NCBI RefSeq assembly: GCF_002567005.1
Contig: NZ_NUZU01000225.1
Span: 1 to 51,161 of the forward strand
DNA: 51,161 nt
Source of the DNA: Bacillus sp. AFS073361
Lineage (GTDB): Bacteria > Bacillota > Bacilli > Bacillales > Cytobacillaceae
Direction: 5' to 3'
The translations under genes and the position numbers were made by a program. Below are positions 33,058 to 40,351 of the stretch, one piece after another; the stretch's first letter is position 1, and every line of letters starts with the position of its first letter. The notes under the pieces were generated by a model. The model was not told the origin of the DNA and did no database searches. It saw only the letters and a list, made by a program, of their open reading frames with translations.

Positions 33058-33495
33058 ATGTCAATTGAAGTAGGCAGCAAGTTACAAGGAAAGGTAACCG
33101 GGATTACTAATTTTGGAGCGTTTGTGGAGCTGCCGGAGGGCTCAACAGGACTCGTACACATCAGTGAGGTCGCAGACAATTATGTGAAAGATATTAATGA
33201 CCATTTGAAGGTTGGCGACCAAGTAGAGGTAAAAGTCATTAATGTTGAGAAGGATGGGAAGATTGGGCTGTCGATTAAAAAGGCAAAGGATCGCCCTGAG
33301 TCACAGCAAAGATCCCACTCAAACTCACACTCACAACGACCTCGTCAGGGTAGAAACAACGATCGTAATAATTTTAAGCCGGAAAATTTTGAAACCAAAA
33401 TGGCCAAATTTTTAAAAGATAGTGAAGATCGTTTATCTTCCTTAAAAAGGAACACAGAGTCCAAACGTGGAGGAAGAGGAGCTAAGCGGGGGTAA
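33058..33495 (+). CDS. yabR: S1-domain RNA-binding protein YabR
   Basis: 145 residues with one S1 domain (about 5-75; GSKLQGKVTGITNFGAFVELPEG and LVHISEVADNYVKDINDHLKVGD), like the C-terminus of polynucleotide phosphorylase. The tail (about 80-145) is basic and of low complexity, rich in R, S, N and G. RNA binding is inferred from the domain; exact role unknown. Somewhat longer than the B. subtilis protein because of the tail. AAGGAGG (33040-33046) precedes ATG 33058, an 11-nt gap. Confidence 0.92.
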   Translation: MSIEVGSKLQGKVTGITNFGAFVELPEGSTGLVHISEVADNYVKDINDHLKVGDQVEVKVINVEKDGKIGLSIKKAKDRPESQQRSHSNSHSQRPRQGRNNDRNNFKPENFETKMAKFLKDSEDRLSSLKRNTESKRGGRGAKRG

Positions 33496-33550
33496 CTTGC
33501 TGCTAAACTTTTAATAGGATAAAGAGTGGATTCACTTCATATCTATAGGT

Positions 33551-33581
33551 AAAGACAGGTCGAAAATGACCTGTCTTTTTT
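33551..33581 (+). terminator. Terminator after yabR
   Basis: AAAGACAGGTC (33551-33561) pairs with GACCTGTCTTT (33568-33578), followed by TTT. Confidence 0.93.
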
Positions 33582-33600
33582 GTACTTTAAACGGAAAATG

Positions 33601-33644
33601 GGTGTCAGGCACCATGTGAATTTATTCACATGGTGCCTGACACC
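33601..33644. repeat. Perfect 20-bp palindromic repeat unit
   Basis: GGTGTCAGGCACCATGTGAA (33601-33620) and its exact complement (33625-33644) flank TTTA. Its core GGTGTCAGGCACC is one I associate with dispersed short repeats of Bacillus genomes; the copy number here is unknown. It lies directly after the yabR terminator, where B. subtilis has two tRNA genes. Confidence 0.8.
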
Positions 33645-33652
33645 TATTTTGT

Positions 33653-33701
33653 TTCGACACTAATTAATATTATTTGAATGATAATAGTGAAAACAGTCGA
33701 A
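33653..33701 (+). promoter_or_regulatory. Spo0A boxes upstream of spoIIE
   Basis: TTCGACA (33653-33659, a 0A box on the - strand) and AGTCGAA (33695-33701, one mismatch on the + strand) lie 26-74 bp upstream of the -35 element. The -35 itself, TTTGACAA, resembles a third, weaker site. Confidence 0.65.
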
Positions 33702-33726
33702 CGATTTTTTTTGCTAGTTCACTAAT

Positions 33727-33759
33727 TTGACAAACTTCTGTGTCTATTAATTTTATAAT
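33727..33759 (+). promoter_or_regulatory. spoIIE promoter with 21-bp spacer
   Basis: TTGACA (33727-33732) and TATAAT (33754-33759) are both perfect but separated by 21 bp, too far for unaided sigma-A. This is the known layout of Spo0A-activated promoters such as spoIIE and spoIIG. Confidence 0.85.
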
Positions 33760-33793
33760 TATCTGAACAATGAAAGAATAGGGAGTGTGATTT

Positions 33794-36271
33794 ATGGAAA
33801 AGACAAATGCTAGTTTCATAGAACCGGTCAGTGAAGTTAATCTTCAGCCATCCAAATGGGCTTTGCAGAGTGGATTGAAAAAAATTCAACTAATGCTGGA
33901 GTCCTTTTTCATAAAAAAAGGGTTCTTACTATTATTGGTTGGTTTTTTACTTGGACGGGCCTTGATTTTGGCGAAGCTGACCCCTTTTTGCCTTCCCTTT
34001 TTTGCTTCTGTTTATTTAATTAAGCGAGATCGGGCACCGCTTGCCTTGATCGGACTGGTTATCGGGGCAGTGACCATTTCCTTATCAAATGCTGCCAGTA
34101 CCTTTATCATTACCCTTTGCTTTATCGTTGTTTTTCGTATTAGCAAGAAATGGCTAAGAAATGAGTTGAAGGCAGCGCCGTTTTTTGTCGCCATTGTACT
34201 TGGACTGGGGAAACTAGCTGAGGCATTTATCCTTTCAACACAATTGACACTATATGATTTCATGATGGTAGGGGTACAAACAAGTCTAGCTTTTATATTG
34301 ACGCTTATCTTTTTACAAAGTATTCCCTTGTTAACCTTTAACAAACGAAGACAATTGTTAAAGACAGAAGAAATCGTCTGTTTGATTATCATGCTCGCCT
34401 CTATCATGACAGGGACGATCGGCTGGAAGGTATATGATTTATCGGTGGAACATATCTTGTCGAGATACTTAGTGTTAGTGTTTTCATTTATTGCTGGGGC
34501 AACAGTCGGCTCCACTGTTGGGGTGGTCACGGGGTTGATTTTCAGCCTTGCAAGTGTTTCAAGTTTTTATCATATGAGTCTACTAGCTTTTTCAGGTGTT
34601 CTGGGCGGCCTTATGAAGGAAGGGAAGAAAATAGGTGTTTCGATTGGTTTATTTATTGCCACGCTCCTCATTGGCATGTATGGGGAAGGTGGCGATGGTT
34701 CGATTCTGATGACCGTTTTGGAAACATCGGCGGCTGTTTTCCTATTCCTGCTGACACCTCAAGTATTAACCTCAAGATTAGCGAAGTATATCCCTGGTAC
34801 GCCGGAATACACTGCTGAACAGCAAAAATATATGCGGAAGATGCGCGACGTCACCGCGCAGCGGGTGTCACAATTCTCGAATGTCTTCCATGCTTTGTCC
34901 AAAAGCTTTTCGCAGATGGAAGTTCAGCCAATGGAAGACGAACATGCACGGGAAATGGATTACTTTATGAGTAACGTGACCGAAAAAACCTGCCAAACTT
35001 GCTTTAAGAAGGATCAATGCTGGGCGAGTAATTTTAATACAACCTATGCTTATATGGAAGAGATTATTCACGAGATGGATCAAAATGATGGGAATATTTC
35101 TTCTAAACTAGCAAGGGAGTGGGAAAAAGTTTGCACACGTTCCAAAAGAGTCTATGAATCAATTGGACAGGAATTAACCTTCTTCCAAGCGAACCAAAAA
35201 CTAAAAAGACAGGTTCAAGAGAGCCGTAAGCTTGTTGCTGATCAATTGTTAGGTGTGTCAGAAGTAATGGAGAACTTCGCAAAGGAGATTCAGCGGGAAA
35301 GAGAAAATCACCACAAACAGGAAGAGCAAATTATGGAGGCGATGCAATCCTTCGGTATTCACATTGAGCAGGTGGAAATTTATAGCCTTGAACAAGGAAA
35401 TGTCGATATTGAAATGTCCTTGCCATTTTGCAATGGCCATGGTGAATGTGAAAAATTAATTGCCCCGATGTTATCAGATATTCTTGGTGAAACGATCGTT
35501 GTAAAACTGGAAGAATGTGCAACCGTTCCGACAGACTTTTGTCATGTGACATTCAGGTCGTCAAAGGCGTATACGGTGGAAACAGGTGTAGCTCATGCAG
35601 CAAAGGATGGCGGACTTGTTTCAGGCGATAGCTATTCGACGATTGAACTAGGATTTGGTAAGTATGCGATTGCCATCAGCGATGGGATGGGAAATGGAGA
35701 AAGAGCACATTACGAAAGTAAAGAAACCTTGCTTCTTTTACAAAAAATCCTGCAATCGGGCATTGAGGAAAAGGTGGCGATAAAATCTGTTAATTCCATC
35801 CTTTCACTTCGGACAACGGATGAAATTTTTTCTACGTTAGACTTAGCCATGATTGACCTGCAAAATGCATCAGCGAAGTTCCTTAAGATTGGATCCACAC
35901 CGAGTTTTATAAAGAGAGGAAATAAGATTATTAAAATCCAAGCCAGCAATTTGCCAATTGGGATGATCCAGGAATTTGAAGTGGACGTGGTAAGTGAGCA
36001 ATTAAAGGCCGGAGATTTACTCATCATGATGAGTGATGGGGTATTTGAAGGACCCTTGCATGTGGAGAACTATGATTTATGGATGAAACGGAAACTACAA
36101 GGATTAGAGACAAACGACCCACAAGAAGTAGCTGATTTAATCCTAGAGGAAGTGATTCGCTCGCGCTCTGAGATTATCCATGATGATATGACAGTAACGG
36201 TTGCAAAAATAAACCATAATACACCAAAATGGGCGTCCATTCCTGTTCAAAAATTAAAGCGCCAAGCATGA
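33794..36271 (+). CDS. spoIIE: Stage II sporulation protein E (PP2C phosphatase)
   Basis: Membrane phosphatase that dephosphorylates SpoIIAA in the forespore, releasing sigma-F, and that binds FtsZ at the polar septum. 825 residues: about ten transmembrane helices (about 40-325), a central FtsZ-interacting and oligomerising region (about 330-580), and a C-terminal PP2C domain (about 590-815) with catalytic aspartates in GDSYS (D612) and ISDGMGNGERA (D630). Length agrees with B. subtilis (827). AGGGAGTG (33780-33787) before ATG 33794. Confidence 0.97.
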   Translation: MEKTNASFIEPVSEVNLQPSKWALQSGLKKIQLMLESFFIKKGFLLLLVGFLLGRALILAKLTPFCLPFFASVYLIKRDRAPLALIGLVIGAVTISLSNAASTFIITLCFIVVFRISKKWLRNELKAAPFFVAIVLGLGKLAEAFILSTQLTLYDFMMVGVQTSLAFILTLIFLQSIPLLTFNKRRQLLKTEEIVCLIIMLASIMTGTIGWKVYDLSVEHILSRYLVLVFSFIAGATVGSTVGVVTGLIFSLASVSSFYHMSLLAFSGVLGGLMKEGKKIGVSIGLFIATLLIGMYGEGGDGSILMTVLETSAAVFLFLLTPQVLTSRLAKYIPGTPEYTAEQQKYMRKMRDVTAQRVSQFSNVFHALSKSFSQMEVQPMEDEHAREMDYFMSNVTEKTCQTCFKKDQCWASNFNTTYAYMEEIIHEMDQNDGNISSKLAREWEKVCTRSKRVYESIGQELTFFQANQKLKRQVQESRKLVADQLLGVSEVMENFAKEIQRERENHHKQEEQIMEAMQSFGIHIEQVEIYSLEQGNVDIEMSLPFCNGHGECEKLIAPMLSDILGETIVVKLEECATVPTDFCHVTFRSSKAYTVETGVAHAAKDGGLVSGDSYSTIELGFGKYAIAISDGMGNGERAHYESKETLLLLQKILQSGIEEKVAIKSVNSILSLRTTDEIFSTLDLAMIDLQNASAKFLKIGSTPSFIKRGNKIIKIQASNLPIGMIQEFEVDVVSEQLKAGDLLIMMSDGVFEGPLHVENYDLWMKRKLQGLETNDPQEVADLILEEVIRSRSEIIHDDMTVTVAKINHNTPKWASIPVQKLKRQA

Positions 36272-36314
36272 ACAAGTTATTTTATGCAGCTTCTATGTTA
36301 AATATGTATAAATC

Positions 36315-36365
36315 ACCTTCTTCCCGTCGAAAATGGTACCAATACATGTAGTGAAGGGAGAAGGT
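36315..36365 (+). promoter_or_regulatory. Inverted repeat covering the yabS ribosome binding site
   Basis: ACCTTCTTCCC (36315-36325) and GGGAGAAGGT (36356-36365) are complementary with one bulged base, around 30 bases. The right arm is the binding site of yabS. Layout is close to that in front of yabP. Confidence 0.55.
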
Positions 36366-36366
36366 T

Positions 36367-37104
36367 ATGTATACAGGGAAGATTCGCCAAATTTTACTTA
36401 TTACCGATGGATGTTCCAATCAAGGAGACGATCCAATTGCCATGGCTGCACTCGCTAGAGAACAGGGAATCACTGTTAATGTTATTGGAGTGATGGAGCA
36501 GGATACCATTGATGAAAAAGGGATGACCGAAATTGAAGGGATTGCCATGTCAGGCGGAGGAGTCAGTCAGATTGTCTATGCCCAGCAATTATCGCAGACC
36601 GTACAAATGGTTACCCGCAAAGCCATGAATCAGACGATTCAAGGAGTGGTAAACAGAGAATTGCAGCAAATTTTGGGACGGTCACAAACGATGGAAGATC
36701 TCCCGCCTGAAAAACGAGGCGAAGTTATGGAGGTTGTGGATGAATTAGGAGAAACTGTCGAATTAGAGGTGTTGATTCTTGTCGATACAAGTGCCAGTAT
36801 GAAACACAAACTGCCAACAGTAAAAGAAGCACTCCTAGACCTCTCTCTAAGCTTGAACGCCCGTACAGGTGATAATCAATTTTCAGTTTATGTATTTCCC
36901 GGGAAAAAGAAAGATGTCGAAATGTTGCTGGATTGGACACCGAAGCTGCAAACATTGACAAGTGTATTTTCCCAATTGTCTACGGGAGGAATAACCCCGA
37001 CAGGACCAGCGTTACGGACAGCGCTATCCTCGTTTGATCAAAAACAATCCTTAAGGAGCCTTCTTTCACGTGATGATGAATCATACTTTGAAGAGTCAAT
37101 GTAA
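36367..37104 (+). CDS. yabS: vWA-domain protein YabS
   Basis: 245 residues; sporulation-time gene of unknown function in B. subtilis. The first part resembles the end of a von Willebrand A fold (ILLITDGCSNQGDD), and a second segment carries a MIDAS-like DTSAS motif (LILVDTSASMKHKLP, about residue 140), so it may bind a metal and a protein partner. GGGAGAAGG is 2-3 nt before ATG 36367, tight spacing. Overlaps yabT by 35 nt, so the two are surely co-translated. Confidence 0.9.
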   Translation: MYTGKIRQILLITDGCSNQGDDPIAMAALAREQGITVNVIGVMEQDTIDEKGMTEIEGIAMSGGGVSQIVYAQQLSQTVQMVTRKAMNQTIQGVVNRELQQILGRSQTMEDLPPEKRGEVMEVVDELGETVELEVLILVDTSASMKHKLPTVKEALLDLSLSLNARTGDNQFSVYVFPGKKKDVEMLLDWTPKLQTLTSVFSQLSTGGITPTGPALRTALSSFDQKQSLRSLLSRDDESYFEESM

Positions 37105-38089
37105 GGTAAGCCCAGGAACGGTTATTTCAGGGAAATGGCATTTGAACAAGTACACGATTATAAGGGAACTTGGATTTGGAGCAAACGGGGTGGTCTATCT
37201 TGCCAAACATAATAACACTCAAGTAGCGCTGAAAATGAGTGATAATGGGATGTCGATTACTTCAGAAGTAAATGTTTTAAAATCCTTAGCAAAGGTCCAG
37301 GGAACCCCAACCCTTGGGCCTTCTTTGCTTGATGTTGATGATTGGCAAAGTAATCAAGGACGGGTTTCATTTTATGTCATGGAATACATTGACGGCCCAG
37401 ACTTCTTATCCTTTTTACAACAAAAGGGAAAGTCGTGGACGAGTGTGTTATTTTTGCAGCTGTTAAATGATTTAGACAAGCTACATGAAAATGGCTGGGT
37501 ATTTGGCGACCTTAAGCCAGAAAATTTAATTGTCACAGGACCACCTCCCAAAATAAGATGTATCGATGTGGGCGGTACAACCATACAGGGGAGAGCCATT
37601 AAGGAGTTTACTGAATTTTATGATCGCGGTTATTGGGGGCTGGGTTCAAGGAAGGCCGAACCTTCGTATGACTTGTTTGCAGTGGCCATGATTATGATTA
37701 ACACAGCCTATCCCAAACGATTAACGAAAACAACAGGGGGAATCGCGCAATTAAAGGAAGAGATACGTCAGAAAACAGAGTTAATAGCTTGGGAAAAAGT
37801 CATTTTAAAAGCACTTCAAGGCCAATATAGCAGCGCGAAGCAAATGAGAGCAGACCTATTAGATCTGATGATTGATAAAAAAAATCCCGATCCAGTTCCC
37901 AAAAAGACAGGCGGGACGAGCAAATTAGCATCAAAACAACAACCACAGCCGGGTTCGATGGGAAGTAAATCGATGACTAGGCAGCACTACCGCAAAAAAA
38001 AGAAAAAAAGCAGTTGGATGGAATTCTGGTTAATTGCCATTGTGTTAGGCCTTTTATATGCATGGTATACATTTAATAAATTACTATAA
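37070..38089 (+). CDS. yabT: Hanks-type serine/threonine kinase YabT
   Basis: 339-residue sporulation kinase anchored by a C-terminal helix (about 315-335). In B. subtilis YabT is activated by DNA and phosphorylates RecA in developing spores. Glycine loop LGFGANGVVYLAK, the catalytic loop FGDLKPEN and the magnesium motif DVGGTT (DVG where DFG is usual) are seen; the HRD histidine/arginine are replaced by F-G, as expected of this subfamily. A basic K/Q-rich juxtamembrane region (about 280-312) fits DNA binding. Start GTG 37070 after AAGGAG (37053-37058); ATG 37073 and 37076 are possible. Confidence 0.92.
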   Translation: MMMNHTLKSQCKVSPGTVISGKWHLNKYTIIRELGFGANGVVYLAKHNNTQVALKMSDNGMSITSEVNVLKSLAKVQGTPTLGPSLLDVDDWQSNQGRVSFYVMEYIDGPDFLSFLQQKGKSWTSVLFLQLLNDLDKLHENGWVFGDLKPENLIVTGPPPKIRCIDVGGTTIQGRAIKEFTEFYDRGYWGLGSRKAEPSYDLFAVAMIMINTAYPKRLTKTTGGIAQLKEEIRQKTELIAWEKVILKALQGQYSSAKQMRADLLDLMIDKKNPDPVPKKTGGTSKLASKQQPQPGSMGSKSMTRQHYRKKKKKSSWMEFWLIAIVLGLLYAWYTFNKLL

Positions 38090-38278
38090 ATGTTTGAAAC
38101 TTATTATGGATTCATTCGTATAACATTTAATACATGAAAATTTCCATAAATGAATAGGAAATATTTCTAGGCTATTTGTAATATCAATGCTTTGATACTT
38201 TATTCTTAAAAGTGGTAGACTAAGGTTATTCTTACTATTTAAAGTTCTAAACATTGTTTTAAGGAAGAGTGCAATATT

Positions 38279-39664
38279 ATGTTGGAAACAAAGGTCAAGA
38301 CCTTTCTTCATCACCAGGCATTTAGTTTAACATCAAAAAAAATTGTCATTGGTGTTTCAGGAGGTCCGGATTCGTTAGCGCTGCTGCACTATTTGCTTTC
38401 GGAAAAGGAGAAGCAAAATATGCTCCTTGTTGTTGCTCATGTAGACCATATGTTTCGTGGTCAAGAGTCCTATGAGGATGCGATTTTTGTTCAAAAATTT
38501 TGTGAACAAAATAGCCTGCCTTTTGAAATGACTCGGGTCAATGTTCCGAAAATCATCGAATTAACGGGTAAAAGTTCGCAAATTGCGGCACGCGACGCGA
38601 GATATGAGTTTTTTTTAGAAATTATGGAAAAGTATCAGTATCCATTTTTAGCGCTGGCACATCACGGCGATGATCAAATGGAAACAATGTTAATGAGAGT
38701 AACAAGGGGCAGTACGGGGCTTGCTCGTGCAGGCATTCCATTTATCCGCCCATTTTACAGCGGCACCATTTTTCGTCCGTTCTTAGGGTTGGAAAGAGCT
38801 GACATAGAGGATTACTGTCAAAGGCATCATCTTAGCCCAAGAATAGATCCAAGTAATGAAAAAGGAATTTATAGCAGAAATCGGTTTCGTAAAGAAGTGA
38901 TTCCCTTTTTAAAAAAGGAAAACCCGCATGTCCATGAACATTTTCAACGGTTTAGTGAAGAATTAACCACCGATGAAATCTTCCTTCAGGAATTAACTGT
39001 TCAACAAATGAATACAGTAATGACAAAAAAGGAAGAGTGCAAAATTACCATTGACATTCGCCGGTTTCGTGAAGTGCCTTTACCTTTACAAAGGAGAGGG
39101 ATTCAACTAATATTAAACTATCTTTACAAAGAAAAACCAACATCTTTATCCGCTGTACATATCGATCAAGTATTTTTGTTAATTCAGCATCCTCTGCCAT
39201 CAGGTAAGCTTGATTTTCCTAATGGTTTAAAAGTTATCCGTTCCTATTACTCCCTTACATTCCAATTTCAATCGAATGAGGTACCATCATATCATTTTGA
39301 ATTGAGAGAACCGGGTGTGATTAACTTGCCGAATGGCGGGGAAATTAATTGCAGATATGTAACGGAGGAAATTCCGGATGCAGATGTAAACACGGCTTTG
39401 TTTAGTGTCGGCACGATAAAGTGGCCAGTTATTATTCGTTCTAGAAAAATTGGCGATCGAATGACGATCAAGGGATTGAATGGTTCTAAAAAATTAAAGT
39501 CCATATTTATTGATCAAAAAGTACCCATGCAGGAACGAAATATGTGGCCAGTACTAACTGACAAAGAAGGTAATATTATTTGGCTGCCAGGTTTAAAAAA
39601 GTCTTCATTTGATGGTATAGATTGCAGAGCTAAACAATATATACTATTCACATATCAAAAGTAG
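38279..39664 (+). CDS. tilS: tRNA(Ile)-lysidine synthase
   Basis: Adds lysine to C34 of tRNA-Ile(CAU), changing its reading to AUA and its charging to isoleucine. 461 residues: N-type ATP pyrophosphatase domain with VSGGPDS (residues 26-32), the AHHGDDQMET motif, and a C-terminal substrate-binding domain. AAGGAAGAG (38261-38269) before ATG 38279. The 189 bases upstream hold only a weak hairpin (38138-38168) and no clear promoter. Confidence 0.96.
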   Translation: MLETKVKTFLHHQAFSLTSKKIVIGVSGGPDSLALLHYLLSEKEKQNMLLVVAHVDHMFRGQESYEDAIFVQKFCEQNSLPFEMTRVNVPKIIELTGKSSQIAARDARYEFFLEIMEKYQYPFLALAHHGDDQMETMLMRVTRGSTGLARAGIPFIRPFYSGTIFRPFLGLERADIEDYCQRHHLSPRIDPSNEKGIYSRNRFRKEVIPFLKKENPHVHEHFQRFSEELTTDEIFLQELTVQQMNTVMTKKEECKITIDIRRFREVPLPLQRRGIQLILNYLYKEKPTSLSAVHIDQVFLLIQHPLPSGKLDFPNGLKVIRSYYSLTFQFQSNEVPSYHFELREPGVINLPNGGEINCRYVTEEIPDADVNTALFSVGTIKWPVIIRSRKIGDRMTIKGLNGSKKLKSIFIDQKVPMQERNMWPVLTDKEGNIIWLPGLKKSSFDGIDCRAKQYILFTYQK

Positions 39665-39688
39665 GGATCTTCTAGGAGGCACATTTAG

Positions 39689-40234
39689 ATGAAACAGGAC
39701 ATTGAAAAAGTATTAGTATCAGAGGAAGAGATTCAAGATAAAATCAGGAGTCTAGCTGCACAATTAACGGAAGAGTACCAAGATAAATTCCCGCTTGCTA
39801 TTGGGGTGTTAAAAGGTGCGATGCCGTTTATGGGTGATTTATTAAAACGGATGGATTGCTATCTAGAAATGGATTTTATGGATGTATCGAGCTACGGAAC
39901 CGGACTTGTTTCTTCGGGTGAAGTAAAAATTATTAAGGATTTAGATACATCTGTAGAAGGAAGAGACATCCTTATTATCGAAGATATTATCGATAGCGGT
40001 TTAACGCTTAGCTATTTGGTTGATTTGTTTAAATATCGGAAAGCAAAATCCATTAAGATTGTCACACTGCTTGATAAACCAACAGGCAGAAAAAGCGCAA
40101 TTCAGGCGGATTATGTAGGTTTTATTGTGCCAGATGAATTTGTTGTCGGTTATGGCTTGGATTATATAGAAAAATATCGAAACCTTCCATACATTGGCGT
40201 ATTAAAACCTGAAGTATACACAAATGATCTCTAA
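39689..40234 (+). CDS. hpt: Hypoxanthine phosphoribosyltransferase
   Basis: Salvages hypoxanthine (and guanine) with PRPP; also a target of (p)ppGpp. 181 residues; the PRPP motif IIEDIIDSGLT (about 97-107), the loop SSYGTG and the base-binding VGYGLDYIEKYRNLP region are intact. TAGGAGG (39674-39680) before ATG 39689, 24 nt after tilS. tilS, hpt and ftsH adjoin as in B. subtilis, where HprT and TilS regulate ftsH. Confidence 0.97.
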   Translation: MKQDIEKVLVSEEEIQDKIRSLAAQLTEEYQDKFPLAIGVLKGAMPFMGDLLKRMDCYLEMDFMDVSSYGTGLVSSGEVKIIKDLDTSVEGRDILIIEDIIDSGLTLSYLVDLFKYRKAKSIKIVTLLDKPTGRKSAIQADYVGFIVPDEFVVGYGLDYIEKYRNLPYIGVLKPEVYTNDL

Positions 40235-40285
40235 GCATCCTTACCGTTAACTTGGAGGTAGTAAGCCCTATCAAAGTGTAATTTC

Positions 40286-40315
40286 TTGAATTTGTAAGAT
40301 TTTCTATGATACCAT
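40286..40315 (+). promoter_or_regulatory. Candidate promoter of ftsH
   Basis: TTGAAT (40286-40291), 18 bp, TACCAT (40310-40315) with TGA before it (extended -10). The region also begins with a TCAA-rich stretch. Confidence 0.55.
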
Positions 40316-40351
40316 TTACTATAGTTTGTCTATCGCGGGAGGAGGTAAGAG

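Noticed and set aside
33645..33793. tRNA genes between yabR and spoIIE
   Set aside because: Looked for because B. subtilis has them here; no cloverleaf or GTTCGAATC-type T-loop is present.
34012..34530. 172-codon frame opposite spoIIE
   Set aside because: Antisense shadow of the transmembrane region; no start signal or family match.
36301..36350. Sigma-E promoter for yabS
   Set aside because: AATACATG resembles the -10, but nothing like a -35 lies 16-18 bp upstream.
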